Positions 35,638 through 45,126 of a stretch of DNA of 64,000 bases are shown piece by piece. A program made the position numbers and the translations under genes. The stretch's first letter is position 1; every line of letters begins with the position of its first letter. The notes under the pieces are model-generated. The model was not told the origin of the DNA. It ran no database searches and worked only from the letters and a program-made list of their open reading frames with translations. The DNA is from Hirschia maritima DSM 19733 (lineage in GTDB: Bacteria > Pseudomonadota > Alphaproteobacteria > Caulobacterales > Hyphomonadaceae): assembly GCF_000378345.1 (NCBI RefSeq), contig NZ_KB899545.1:372001-436000 (forward strand), read 5' to 3'.

Positions 35638-35656
35638 ACTATTGAGAATTAGTTGC
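35638..35656. promoter_or_regulatory. Fur-like site between piuC and the lipoprotein gene
   Basis: ACTATTGAGAATTAGTTGC, matching the reverse complement of the fbpA-upstream site at 16 of 19 positions. It starts six bases before the piuC start codon on the divergent side, so it would block piuC transcription. Confidence 0.55.
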
Positions 35657-35684
35657 AAAATGTATGTTCGCTTTATAAGCTGAA

Positions 35685-35697
35685 GCAAATAATTTGC
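35685..35697. promoter_or_regulatory. Perfect palindrome before the lipoprotein gene
   Basis: GCAAAT-A-ATTTGC is a perfect 13-base palindrome immediately upstream of the ribosome site (AGGTG) of the lipoprotein gene at 35711. With the site at 35638 it makes a two-operator divergent promoter region. The GCAA.../...TTGC edges resemble those of the other Fur-like sites here. Confidence 0.4.
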
Positions 35698-35710
35698 AAA
35701 TAGGTGATCT

Positions 35711-36496
35711 ATGAAAACAAAGTTTGTAAAATGGGCAGGGCTTGGGCTCGGTACTGCTGTTTTGGGTGTTGGGCTGGCTGCATGTAGTCCCGGTGGTGAA
35801 GGGGAAGGTGAAGGTCACTCATCAGGTGAGGCTGGCGTTATCGCTTCGGGTGAATTGGGCGAAGGTGAAGCCGCAAATGGAGAAGCAGGTGAAGGAGGGG
35901 AGCATGCTCACTCTGTTGATACCTTACCGCTTCCAAATCGATTAGCGTTTATGAGTGGGCATGTAGAAGCAGGGCTGGCATTGTACCGTGCTGGCGAACT
36001 TCAAATGGCTGCACCTCATTTATTGCACCCTGTTTCTGAAACACACCAAGCTGAAAGAGCAGGATTAGAGCAGCTTGGTTTTAAGGCAAGTTTGTTCGAG
36101 GAAGTTTCAACGGCATTGGAAGATGGAAGACAAGCCGCGGAAATAGGGGCTCAGCTTTTAGCTGCGGAAAAGAACTTAGCTGAGGTGACCTCTAAAGCTG
36201 GAGGTGAGCCGGCTGAGATTATTAGTTATCTTATGAGTGTTATAGTGGAAGAATACACAATCGCTATTACTGATGGTGTCGTTTCAGATGCTGGTGAATA
36301 TCAAGATGCGTATGGATTTGCGATAGTTGCTAAAAAACACGCTGAGAAACTAAAATATGGTAATTCATCTTTAATGGAGGAGATTAATGCGTTGATTGCT
36401 TTGTGGCCCGAAGCGCCCATTCCACCGGAGCAGCCTTCATCAATAGCGCAAGTTATTGCTCAAACCTCTAAAGTTGAGCTGGCTTTATCTCAGTAA
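35711..36496 (+). CDS. Gly/Glu/His-rich lipoprotein, probably metal-related
   Basis: A 261-residue lipoprotein with signal peptide and lipobox LAAC (Cys25). Residues about 27-70 are low-complexity Gly/Glu repeats (GEGEGEGHSSGEAG, then GEGGEHAHS), a likely flexible metal-interacting segment. The rest is helical (PNRLAFMSGHVEAGLALYRAG, PHLLHPVSETHQAE) with several histidines. Family not named with confidence. Divergent from piuC and preceded by Fur-like sites, which suggests a role in iron handling. A bidirectional terminator follows. Confidence 0.75.
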   Translation: MKTKFVKWAGLGLGTAVLGVGLAACSPGGEGEGEGHSSGEAGVIASGELGEGEAANGEAGEGGEHAHSVDTLPLPNRLAFMSGHVEAGLALYRAGELQMAAPHLLHPVSETHQAERAGLEQLGFKASLFEEVSTALEDGRQAAEIGAQLLAAEKNLAEVTSKAGGEPAEIISYLMSVIVEEYTIAITDGVVSDAGEYQDAYGFAIVAKKHAEKLKYGNSSLMEEINALIALWPEAPIPPEQPSSIAQVIAQTSKVELALSQ

Positions 36497-36521
36497 GCTG
36501 ATCCATCAGATATTCTGTTAT

Positions 36522-36564
36522 AAAAAAAAGGCACAAACCATTATCGGGTTTGTGCCTTTTTTTT
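36522..36564. terminator. Bidirectional rho-independent terminator
   Basis: GGCACAAACC pairs with GGTTTGTGCC (ten perfect pairs) with a loop of seven, flanked by an eight-A run on the left and an eight-T run on the right. It separates the convergent lipoprotein gene (plus) and bactofilin gene (minus) and should serve both. Confidence 0.95.
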
Positions 36565-36584
36565 ATAACTCATGAAATAAGTTC

Positions 36585-37073
36585 TTAGGCGGTAGGTGTC
36601 TGTGGTGGTGTCGGCGAAGGTGCAGCAGGACGCGTTGAATCGTTTAAGGGGTCCTGAGAGTGCCTTACTTGCCCTTCAAAAATTGCGTTAGGCTCAATTG
36701 AAAGTGAGGCGTGAGTGATATCACCTTCAACTTTTGCACCTGTACACAATTGTACCTTCTTACCGCGTACCTGACCTTTTACAGATCCACGAACGATGAC
36801 TGTTTCTGCGACGACTTCACCCGTCACAGCACCGGTGTTACCTATTGTAAGAGAAGAGGCGCGAATGTCGCCTTCGATATTTCCATCAATCTGAACTTCA
36901 CCTTGAGATACAACAGAGCCTTTCATTTTAACGTCAGCACTGACGATTGAAGGCGCAGCACGGTTAGGTGACGCTGGAGCACGTTTGGATTGTTCAGCTA
37001 CCGGTGCAGCTGGAGCAGCAGGCTTAGAACCGGCTGGAGTGTTGTTTTCTGGTGATTTACCCTTGGTGAACAT
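36585..37073 (-). CDS. Bactofilin
   Basis: A 162-residue bactofilin, a self-polymerising bacterial cytoskeletal protein. A flexible Pro/Ala-rich N-terminus (1-42) and C-terminus (about 142-162) flank the beta-helix core (about 43-140), with the repeating pattern GEVQIDGNIEGDIRASSLTIG and VSAETVIV-like VVAETVIVRGSVKGQVRGKKV. In Caulobacter and Hyphomonas bactofilins organise stalk or bud growth. Its start overlaps the end of the M23 peptidase gene by 17 bases, which matches the bacA/lmdC arrangement of budding and stalked relatives. Confidence 0.94.
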   Translation of the reverse strand: MFTKGKSPENNTPAGSKPAAPAAPVAEQSKRAPASPNRAAPSIVSADVKMKGSVVSQGEVQIDGNIEGDIRASSLTIGNTGAVTGEVVAETVIVRGSVKGQVRGKKVQLCTGAKVEGDITHASLSIEPNAIFEGQVRHSQDPLNDSTRPAAPSPTPPQTPTA

Positions 37074-38292
37074 GTTTTCCGGCCCTTAGAAATTTAATAG
37101 GATCATACGTTTTTCCACGAAAGTGTACTTCATAGTGAAGGTGGACTCCAGTAGAACGACCAGTTGTACCCATACCACCAAGTTTTTGACCAAGTATGAC
37201 AGAATCACCTTTTTTTACATTAATGCTGGCAAGGTGTCCGTAACGAGTCATGAATCCAAAGCCATGATCGACTTCAACGACTCGTCCATATCCAACTTTT
37301 CTACCTGCATAAATAACCTTACCAGGTGCGGTGGAGGTAACTGGTGCGTTTCTAAAGGCACCCATATCTAATCCAGCATGCCAAGCTAGACGACCAGAGA
37401 ATGGGTCTCTTCTTTTTCCATACCCTGAGGTTTCTCTATATTTCACACCGACCGGTGCACCTAGAGGCATTGCAAGTATTAAATCTTCGAAGAACTGAGC
37501 TTCAGCAAGGCGTGCTTTAACTTCCCTAACTCTAAGTGAAAAATCTTGTCCGTCATTATTTAGATCGACGGAGGAAAAATTCGTAGGTTCCACCTCTAAA
37601 AGTGGTCCACCTGCAAAAGTATTGGATTGATCAACCACGCGCCCAACAGCAACTCCAGTTAATCTAAGAACACCACGCATTCTTTCAGCACGTTCAACGG
37701 CGCGATCTTCTGCATCATCCAAAAATGAAGCTTGCTCGGCTCTCAGGCTATCAATTTGAGCACGGAATCCCGCAACTTCAACGCTTGCAGTAACGCCTTC
37801 CGATGGTCGTGAAGTTCTGGCGTCAGCTTCTTCAATTGTTGAATTTAAAAGAACTTTTCCACCAGTGCCATTGAGTGCATATTTCTCGACTTCAGCTTCA
37901 TTATCTTTGAGTGCACCAAGAAGTGTTTTTAAGGTAGCATGACGACGTTCAAATTCAGTCGTTGCATTAGTAAAAGCGATAGTTTTTTCTTCAAGAAGAG
38001 AAAGAGCTGCTGCTTCTCTTGCTTGTGATGCTTGCAACCAGCGTTCAATTTTTGCGATTTTTCTGTCATCAGCGTTTGACTGAAAGCTATTTGTTGGGCC
38101 TTGGAGAAGGGTGCTAATGGAAGCAAAAATACACCATCCAGCTACCAGTGTTGCTCCACCTGCGAAGAGGGCTTGTTGAATCGGTGATACCGAAACATAC
38201 CGAACCGAACCGCCACTACGGTGATAAATTTGACGTTCAGGGAATACCCGATCAAAAAGTGCTCTTGCACGAGCTTTAACTTCGTCCGCCAT
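37057..38292 (-). CDS. M23 peptidase with transmembrane anchor (LmdC-like)
   Basis: A 411-residue bitopic peptidoglycan hydrolase. A cytoplasmic stretch of about 40 residues, a membrane helix (about 42-62, LFAGGATLVAGWCIFASIS), a coiled coil (about 75-200) and a C-terminal LytM domain with WHAGLDMG near 300 and HLHYEVHF near 383, carrying the zinc ligands. The ATG at 38292 (MADEV) has an AGGCGA site; the longer open frame upstream is unlikely. It overlaps the bactofilin start, so the two are coupled. In Hyphomonas the corresponding LmdC works with bactofilin at the budding site. Confidence 0.9.
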   Translation of the reverse strand: MADEVKARARALFDRVFPERQIYHRSGGSVRYVSVSPIQQALFAGGATLVAGWCIFASISTLLQGPTNSFQSNADDRKIAKIERWLQASQAREAAALSLLEEKTIAFTNATTEFERRHATLKTLLGALKDNEAEVEKYALNGTGGKVLLNSTIEEADARTSRPSEGVTASVEVAGFRAQIDSLRAEQASFLDDAEDRAVERAERMRGVLRLTGVAVGRVVDQSNTFAGGPLLEVEPTNFSSVDLNNDGQDFSLRVREVKARLAEAQFFEDLILAMPLGAPVGVKYRETSGYGKRRDPFSGRLAWHAGLDMGAFRNAPVTSTAPGKVIYAGRKVGYGRVVEVDHGFGFMTRYGHLASINVKKGDSVILGQKLGGMGTTGRSTGVHLHYEVHFRGKTYDPIKFLRAGKHVHQG

Positions 38293-38512
38293 CAAAATTC
38301 GCCTAATTTGTAATCGTACTCTGCACGCATTTGCATCCATCGAAAAACGTGTTTTTTAGGACACAGTTTATCAATAGCTTACAAATTGCTTCGCGCGAAG
38401 CCCAATAATGAAAATATCGATGATAAAAATACCATCAGACTGTTAACTGGGTTTTAAATGTTCCAATTCACGTACAATAAAGCGTATCATTTCAAGAAAG
38501 TGAGATTGGAAA

Positions 38513-38986
38513 CTACGCTAATGATTTGGCTTCGCTCAAAACGTCTTCCACGTGTCCTTTAACTCGGACTTTTCTCCACACTTTAGAAATAATCCCTTTT
38601 TTATCAATAAGAAAAGTGGACCTTTCTATACCCATATATGTCTTTCCGTAGTTCTTTTTTTCCTTCCAAACACCGAATGCTTCGCACATTTCTCCGCTTT
38701 CATCACTTCCAAGTTCCGTGCCAAGTGAATGTTTGTTGATGAAGTTTTCGTGTTTTTTAAGGCTGTCCTTTGAAATACCAAGAATTTGAGTATTTGAATC
38801 TTGAAAATCATCAAAATTTTGAGTGAAATCTATAGCTTCAGTTGTGCAGCCTGGCGTATTATCTTTAGGGTAGAAGAAAATGACGAGATTAGAACCTTGG
38901 AAGTCTTCTAGCGTCACATTGCGGCCTTTGCTCGTCGTTATATTGAAGGACGGGCTCTTCGAACCTGCTGATAATTCTTCGCTCAT
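38513..38986 (-). CDS. bcp: Thioredoxin-dependent peroxiredoxin Bcp/PrxQ
   Basis: A 157-residue peroxiredoxin. Peroxidatic Cys47 is in DNTPGCTTEAIDF. The usual resolving Cys five residues later is replaced (Ile52), and the only other Cys is Cys101 (EMCEAFGVW), so it is either a 1-Cys enzyme or uses an unusual partner. The ATG at 38986 (MSEEL) gives the normal N-terminus; the longer frame overlaps the divergent promoter. Cytoplasmic peroxide removal. It stands alone, divergent from the AsmA-like gene. Confidence 0.92.
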   Translation of the reverse strand: MSEELSAGSKSPSFNITTSKGRNVTLEDFQGSNLVIFFYPKDNTPGCTTEAIDFTQNFDDFQDSNTQILGISKDSLKKHENFINKHSLGTELGSDESGEMCEAFGVWKEKKNYGKTYMGIERSTFLIDKKGIISKVWRKVRVKGHVEDVLSEAKSLA

Positions 38987-39092
38987 GGGTAGATCCCTGT
39001 ATAATGGTATTTTAATGAGTCTATTTGAAAGCACAGTAAGCAAGTGTTTGGTCGAGAGTATAGTGTAGTGTCAAAAGAATCGGCGTTTTAAA

Positions 39093-42000
39093 ATGAAGTT
39101 TTCAAAAAGAATGCTCGTTCTTGAAATACTGGCACTGATTGTTTTGCTGATTCTAGGTGCTGCCGGTTTCCTTGCATGGCGATTGACCAAAGGCCCTCTT
39201 GATATGAATGTGCTACGTCCGCAGGTGGAAGCTGCACTTACGGAGGCTAGAGGTGGGCAGCCAGTTGAGATCGATTCATTGCTCTTGGCATGGTCACCTG
39301 ACAAACGGCGTATAGAAGCCACTATTGGCGGTATCACCACTTTCAACAGTGAGAACCAAGTCCATGCCGAAGCTGAAAAGGGAGCTGTTTGGTTTGATAC
39401 AGTTGCTTTGATGCAAGGACGTATCAACGTCGTTAAAGTTAGATTAGAAAATGGCTCATCTGCTCTTCACAGAGATTCTAATGGTGTATGGAGCCTAGTT
39501 TCACCCGAAGAAAATTTTCTGAATGATAGAAAAAAACTTCCTGAAGAAACCGAAAAAACATCTCCAAATGCATTTGATTGGCGCAGTTGGATACCTCAAT
39601 TTCGTGGTCATGTGGAACAACAATCATTTCAAACAATTGAATTTTCAAATTTTGACTTTCGTATTACCGACAGCATTACAGGTTTAGATTGGAAAACAAT
39701 TGGTGCCGAGGGGAACTGGCAAGCAGATACTGAAGGTTTATTGCTTGATGTTTCTGGTGATTTGTTGGGAGATGATGCGCCCCAGGCGCTTCAGTTGAGG
39801 TTGTTTTCAGACAATGACATTGAAAATTTTTCAGTAGAATTGGGCGTGGTAGGAGCTGACCCTGAAAGGCTTGCTGCACTCGCAGCCAGTGATGATTTTC
39901 CCGTTCGTTACGATGGGGTGGTTGATCTAAATATTGGAGCTACCGCTAGTGAAAGAGATGGCATATTAACAGCTCAATTTTCAGCTGCTGGAGAAGGCGG
40001 AAGTGTGCGTCTTGAAGGCAAAGATCAACCATATATGATCGAATCCTTTAGTTTTGAAACTCTGGCAGATTTTAAAACTCGAGATGTAACTTTAACTCAG
40101 TTAAATTTGAAATCTGATAATTTGGCTGGAGAATTTGAAGGGCAAGTCAATCTAGCTCAATTGTTCAACGGTAGTGAAACTCCGGAATATCCCTTTTCTT
40201 TAAAGGCCAATGATGCTTGGCTGAAAATTCAACCGATGTTTGATCGTCCATGGGATATTCTTGAAGCAGATATTACCGGTACAATCGACACGGAAAACAT
40301 GTCGATTTTATTTGAAAAAGTAAGCGGTGGTGTTGAAAACTTTAGAGGGACTGGAACTGGGCGCGTGTATCTTGAGCCCAAATTGCCACTCGTTGAAGGT
40401 CAGGAAGAAAAGAGCCTGGGAAAACGCATAGGTGTGGAAGTGAAGGCGGTTGGAGAGGGCCGTGTCACACCTGATCAAGTTTTTGGTTTTTGGCCATTGA
40501 AACTTGGCGCTGATGCTAGAAATTGGGCGAAAGATAACATTCTTGATGGTCGTGGAACTAATATCAATTTCTTTATGGATTTTCCACCAGGAACCAATTC
40601 AAAACAAATTGTTCCTGATAAAGCTCTGACATTGGATTTTCGCGTTGAAGGTGCAAAAGTAAAATTTTTATCTGATTTACCACCCATATCCGATGCTGCT
40701 GGAGTTGGTCGATTACGCGGAAATAGTATGACCATAAAACTTGAAAGTGGTCGTTTCGGTCAGTGGGAATTAGATGAGGGAAGCGCTGACCTTCCGGCCT
40801 TTCATCCGGCGGGCGCAATTTCAGTTTATACTGCATCTGGTCGCGGCGAACTAAAAGATTTGATGGATGTATTGGAAGGCTCCCGCTTGAAAGTTTGTTC
40901 CGAATACGAACTTGAGTGTTCGGAGATGAAAGGAAGTGGGGGCTTAGACGTCGAAATCAAACGTCCAATGGGAGCTAACACAACTGCAGAAGACATCCTT
41001 TTTGATGTAAAAGGAGGTTTTTTAGAAACTGAAGTTCCTGAGTTAGCTTTTGGTTTTGGTTTGGTGAATTCAGATGTCACAGTAGATCTAGATAATGAGG
41101 CGCTTGAACTGCAAGGAGCGGGCCGTTTCGGATCTGCTCCTGCCGAATTTACCTGGATTCAAGATTTGGATGAACGCGGCAACACAAGTTTGAAAGCCAA
41201 TGCGGTTGTGACGCCAGACCTTTTCAATTCTCTGGGATTGGCAGCGCGCTCGTTTATGCAAGGTGAAGCTGATTTAGAATTGGAAGCTTCCGGCCAGAAA
41301 AACGATTTTGACAGTATCGAAATGCATTTTGACTTAACGGGTGCAGCTCTCAATTTATCTGAAATCGGTTGGTTAAAACCGCTTTATGTACCCGGCACTG
41401 GGGAGTTCAGATTTGGGAAGGGGGCAACCGGGGAATCCGTACTGACTGGGGATATCAAGGCTAAAGGTGTTGAACTTGCAGGTGAGCTAACGTTTTCAGA
41501 AGAAACAGGTTTGCAACGCGCGCTGATTGAACGAATTTATTCAGAAAACAGATTAGATCTGAGAGGGGATGTTCATAGGTCCGCAAATGGAGATGTTCAA
41601 CTGAATGTCTCAGGGCCTTATCTTGATGCAAGCCCTTGGATCGATGGGGTTTCGGAAATTGGAAAAGGTGGGCAAGGGCCTGGCGTGAATGTCTTAGCCA
41701 CTATTTCAGTCGACAAACTTAAATTACGTCAAGATACTCAGTTATTAAACTCTAAGCTTGTTTTAGACATGAGCCCAGAAAGCTTAGATCGTGGGTTAGT
41801 GTCTGGAACCATAGCGCGGGGGAAAGGTATCGAAGCAACCTTTGAACGTGACGGAGAAGACATCCTTTTTCAGCTAATGTCGGATGATGCTGGTTATGTA
41901 ATCAAAACCCTGTTCAAAACTGAATACCTGCTTGGTGGTACGCTAAGTATGAGCGGTGTTTTGGGCAAGGAATTTGGCACCGCCGAAATGAATATGAAGG

Positions 42001-42470
42001 ATGTGAGGTTGAAGGGGGCACCCATCCTGGCACAGGTATTTGCATTGGCCAGTTTGAGAGGGCTGACAGATGTTCTTAATGGTGACGGTGTCTTGTTTAC
42101 AGAAATAGAAGCACCATTGCGATTTAAGAATGGAAGAATTGATTTCCCGGGGATTAAAGCATCCGGACCCGCTATGGGATTAACTTCTCGTGGTTGGCTT
42201 CACATGGATACCGGGGATATCAGTCTGGATGGCGTTGTTGTTCCGTCTTTTGGTGTGAATTCAGCGTTGGGTGGAATTCCGATTATTGGTGACCTGTTTG
42301 TTTCTCGCCAAGGCGAAGGTGTATTTGCAGTAACTTATTCTGTGCGCGGCGCGCTGGAGCGAGCAACAGTTTCCATCAATCCGTTGTCAGCTGTGACACC
42401 GGGGTTCCTCAGACGGTTGATGGAAAACCCGAGCCAATCTCCAGAGCGAACCGATACACCAACCGATTAA
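39093..42470 (+). CDS. Large AsmA/YhdP-like envelope protein (DUF3971)
   Basis: A 1125-residue protein with an N-terminal membrane helix (about 8-31) and a long periplasmic beta-rich body. The start KRMLVLEILALIVLLILGAAGF, the mid-region FGFWPLKLGADARNWAKDNI-type block and the C-terminal region near LKGAPILAQVFALASLRGL match the DUF3971/AsmA-like group, thought to bridge inner and outer membranes for phospholipid transport (YhdP, TamB relatives). The C-terminal 30 residues are disordered (SPERTDTPTD). Divergent from bcp. Confidence 0.85.
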   Translation: MKFSKRMLVLEILALIVLLILGAAGFLAWRLTKGPLDMNVLRPQVEAALTEARGGQPVEIDSLLLAWSPDKRRIEATIGGITTFNSENQVHAEAEKGAVWFDTVALMQGRINVVKVRLENGSSALHRDSNGVWSLVSPEENFLNDRKKLPEETEKTSPNAFDWRSWIPQFRGHVEQQSFQTIEFSNFDFRITDSITGLDWKTIGAEGNWQADTEGLLLDVSGDLLGDDAPQALQLRLFSDNDIENFSVELGVVGADPERLAALAASDDFPVRYDGVVDLNIGATASERDGILTAQFSAAGEGGSVRLEGKDQPYMIESFSFETLADFKTRDVTLTQLNLKSDNLAGEFEGQVNLAQLFNGSETPEYPFSLKANDAWLKIQPMFDRPWDILEADITGTIDTENMSILFEKVSGGVENFRGTGTGRVYLEPKLPLVEGQEEKSLGKRIGVEVKAVGEGRVTPDQVFGFWPLKLGADARNWAKDNILDGRGTNINFFMDFPPGTNSKQIVPDKALTLDFRVEGAKVKFLSDLPPISDAAGVGRLRGNSMTIKLESGRFGQWELDEGSADLPAFHPAGAISVYTASGRGELKDLMDVLEGSRLKVCSEYELECSEMKGSGGLDVEIKRPMGANTTAEDILFDVKGGFLETEVPELAFGFGLVNSDVTVDLDNEALELQGAGRFGSAPAEFTWIQDLDERGNTSLKANAVVTPDLFNSLGLAARSFMQGEADLELEASGQKNDFDSIEMHFDLTGAALNLSEIGWLKPLYVPGTGEFRFGKGATGESVLTGDIKAKGVELAGELTFSEETGLQRALIERIYSENRLDLRGDVHRSANGDVQLNVSGPYLDASPWIDGVSEIGKGGQGPGVNVLATISVDKLKLRQDTQLLNSKLVLDMSPESLDRGLVSGTIARGKGIEATFERDGEDILFQLMSDDAGYVIKTLFKTEYLLGGTLSMSGVLGKEFGTAEMNMKDVRLKGAPILAQVFALASLRGLTDVLNGDGVLFTEIEAPLRFKNGRIDFPGIKASGPAMGLTSRGWLHMDTGDISLDGVVVPSFGVNSALGGIPIIGDLFVSRQGEGVFAVTYSVRGALERATVSINPLSAVTPGFLRRLMENPSQSPERTDTPTD

Positions 42471-42614
42471 TCTTTATTCTGTGTAGGCTGGATTCCTACA
42501 AAAATCGGTATCAGGGGTGGCGATTCTGGACATTCTCTGTCAGACAGCGCGTAAAAGTACGTAAGTAGAAACGTACGTATAAAGTGTTTTGTCCTTCCCG
42601 CGTGGAGTTAGCTA

Positions 42615-44165
42615 GTGAATCAAGATTTTGTCTATCGTCTTAAATCAGAATGGTTTGGGAATATTAGAGGCGACCTACTTTCTGGATTGGTCGTTGCGCT
42701 AGCGTTGATTCCTGAAGCGATTGCTTTTTCATTAATAGCGGGAGTTGATCCCAAAATTGGGTTGTATGCTTCCTTCTCAATTGCTGTTTTGACTGCAATA
42801 TTCGGTGGTCGTCCCGGGATGATTTCTGCGGCAACAGCGGCAACTGCTGTTTTGATGATCGACTTGGTCAAAGAATTTGGTTTGGACTATTTGCTCGCAG
42901 CTACAATTTTAGCAGGAATTCTGCAGGTAATAGCTGGTTATCTGCGTTTGGGGTATTTGATGCGCTTTGTTTCAAAGTCTGTGATGACTGGCTTTGTGAA
43001 TGCGCTGGCAATATTGATTTTTTTAGCGCAAATGCCTGAATTACTGCCTTGTGATCTATTTGGGTTGGATTTGTCCAATGATGATCACGGAGGATGTTTT
43101 ACTGGTGGAAGTCTTGCTCTTACTTACCTAATGGTAGCTGCTGGTCTGGGCATTATCTATTTGTTTCCTCTGATCTCAAAAGCAATTCCGTCACCATTGG
43201 TTTGTATTGTCGTTCTTACTGGATTGGCATTGTGGTTGGGCCTTGATGTAAGGACCGTTGGCGATCTAGGTGAATTACCATCTAGTCTTCCGAATTTCTT
43301 GATTCCAAACGTGCCATTAAGTCTGGAAACTCTTCAGATAATCTTGCCATATTCTGCTGCTGTAGCTGCAGTTGGCTTATTAGAGTCACTCATGACGCAA
43401 AATATTGTTGATGAGCTAACCGACACAACGAGTGACCGTAAACAAGAGTGTATAGGCCAAGGGATAGCTAACTTCTTTACCGGATTTATCGGTGGAATGG
43501 CTGGTTGTGCGATGATTGGTCAATCAATGATCAACGTGAAATCCGGTGGTCGCGGTCGTCTTTCTACATTTGTCGCTGGTGTATTTCTGATCATTCTTTG
43601 TGTGTCGCTAGGAGATATGGTTAGTAAAATTCCGATGCCAGCTCTCGTTGCCATTATGATTATGGTTTCTGTAGGGACTTTCTCTTGGTCATCACTCCAA
43701 GCGCTTAAAACTCACCCTAAGAGTTCCAGCGTGGTAATGCTAGCGACGGTGATAGCGGTGATTTCAACTCATAATTTGGCGATTGGGGTTTTGGTCGGCG
43801 TGCTGCTGTCTGGAGTGTTTTTCGCTTGGAAAATTGCTCAAATATTCAGAGTATCGTCTCAACTCAGTGAGGACGGAAAAGAACGCACTTACACTGTTGA
43901 GGGGCAATTATTCTTTGCTTCTGTCGAAGATTTTAATGCGTCATTTGACTTCAAAGAAGCGCTTGAAAAAGTCGTTATTGATGTGAGCCGTGCCCACATT
44001 TGGGATATTTCAAGTGTAGCTGCAGTTGATGCAGTTGTTTTAAAGTTCCGTCGTGAAGGGGCAGAGGTTCAACTAAAAGGGTTGAATAAAGCGTCTGAAA
44101 CCATTGTCGATGACTTGGCTATTCACGATAAACCCGGTGCCATGGATGGTCTTTTGGGGCATTAA
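42615..44165 (+). CDS. SulP-family anion transporter with STAS domain
   Basis: A 516-residue inner-membrane transporter. The SulP core (about 15-400, [40 protein letters not shown]) has about twelve helices, and a cytoplasmic STAS domain follows (about 430-510, [23 protein letters not shown]). The substrate could be sulfate, bicarbonate or dicarboxylate and cannot be told from sequence. GTG start behind GGAG. Followed by a universal stress protein gene 41 bases on, a frequent pairing. The gap before it holds short repeats of TACGTA (42559-42581). Confidence 0.92.
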   Translation: MNQDFVYRLKSEWFGNIRGDLLSGLVVALALIPEAIAFSLIAGVDPKIGLYASFSIAVLTAIFGGRPGMISAATAATAVLMIDLVKEFGLDYLLAATILAGILQVIAGYLRLGYLMRFVSKSVMTGFVNALAILIFLAQMPELLPCDLFGLDLSNDDHGGCFTGGSLALTYLMVAAGLGIIYLFPLISKAIPSPLVCIVVLTGLALWLGLDVRTVGDLGELPSSLPNFLIPNVPLSLETLQIILPYSAAVAAVGLLESLMTQNIVDELTDTTSDRKQECIGQGIANFFTGFIGGMAGCAMIGQSMINVKSGGRGRLSTFVAGVFLIILCVSLGDMVSKIPMPALVAIMIMVSVGTFSWSSLQALKTHPKSSSVVMLATVIAVISTHNLAIGVLVGVLLSGVFFAWKIAQIFRVSSQLSEDGKERTYTVEGQLFFASVEDFNASFDFKEALEKVVIDVSRAHIWDISSVAAVDAVVLKFRREGAEVQLKGLNKASETIVDDLAIHDKPGAMDGLLGH

Positions 44166-44206
44166 AGGTTTACATTGAAACTGTACTACACAGCAGGGGA
44201 GCAGAC

Positions 44207-45052
44207 ATGAAACTCGTCGCATTGATTGATGGTTCGTTATATTCGCAAAGTGTTTGTGATTATGCTGCCTGGGTTAGCAAACGTACTACCGGTGAATTAG
44301 ATTTGTTGCACGTTTTGGACGAACGTAACCGTTCAAAGATGGACCTATCCGGAAATATTGGGCTTGGTGCGCGAACATCATTGATGGATGAATTAGCTGA
44401 GCTCGATGCACAACACGCAAAACTAGCACAGAAAAAAGGTCGCGCGATTCTGGATGATGCTAAAGCCCGGGTTGTAGATGCAGGCGTGGAGCAAATCGAG
44501 TGTAAATTAAGGCATGGTGACCTAGTCGAAACAGTCAATGTTTTTGAAAAAGATGCAGATTTGCTTCTGATCGGAAAAAGGGGCGAGGGTGCAGATTTTG
44601 CGAAAATGCACCTTGGCTCAAATTTAGAACGAGTGATTCGTGCATCTGACAAGTCAGTATTAGTTGTCTCTCGTCAATTCAAAGAACCAAAATCTGTATT
44701 GTTGGCTTATGATGGCGGGTCATCTTCTGAAAAGATGATCGAAAGTGTCTGTACTAATCCTATATATAAAGATCTCAACATACATATCGTGACAGTTGCA
44801 GCGGATGCTGTGGTAAATTCAGAAACATTGAAGTTGCTAGAAAACAAAATTCGGGATGCAGGGTTAGAAGTGAGTAGTGAGGTACTTACGGGGCAGCCAG
44901 CGAGCGCCATAACTCAATTTGTCGAAGAAAATGATTACGACCTTTTAGCTATGGGCGCGTACGGGCATTCGCGAATCCGAAATTTGATTATCGGGTCCAC
45001 TACAACGGAGATGATCCGTAAGTGCCTTATTCCAATTATTCTCTATAGATAG
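44207..45052 (+). CDS. Tandem-domain universal stress protein (UspA)
   Basis: A 281-residue protein with two Usp domains, about 1-148 and 158-281. The first has DLLLIGKRGEGADFAKMHLGSNLERVIR and VLVVSR; the second has VLLAYDGGSSS at its start and MGAYGHSRIRNLIIGSTTTEMIRK, the ATP-binding G-x2-G-x9-G(S/T) pattern. Probably an ATP-binding stress or transporter-regulating protein, given its place directly after the SulP gene. GGGGAG ribosome site. Confidence 0.92.
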   Translation: MKLVALIDGSLYSQSVCDYAAWVSKRTTGELDLLHVLDERNRSKMDLSGNIGLGARTSLMDELAELDAQHAKLAQKKGRAILDDAKARVVDAGVEQIECKLRHGDLVETVNVFEKDADLLLIGKRGEGADFAKMHLGSNLERVIRASDKSVLVVSRQFKEPKSVLLAYDGGSSSEKMIESVCTNPIYKDLNIHIVTVAADAVVNSETLKLLENKIRDAGLEVSSEVLTGQPASAITQFVEENDYDLLAMGAYGHSRIRNLIIGSTTTEMIRKCLIPIILYR

Positions 45053-45126
45053 AAATTGCTTGATCAATTCTGTTGGGGATGATCACAATCAACAAAATGT
45101 TCAGGGTGATAGAAGAGTTATGATTC

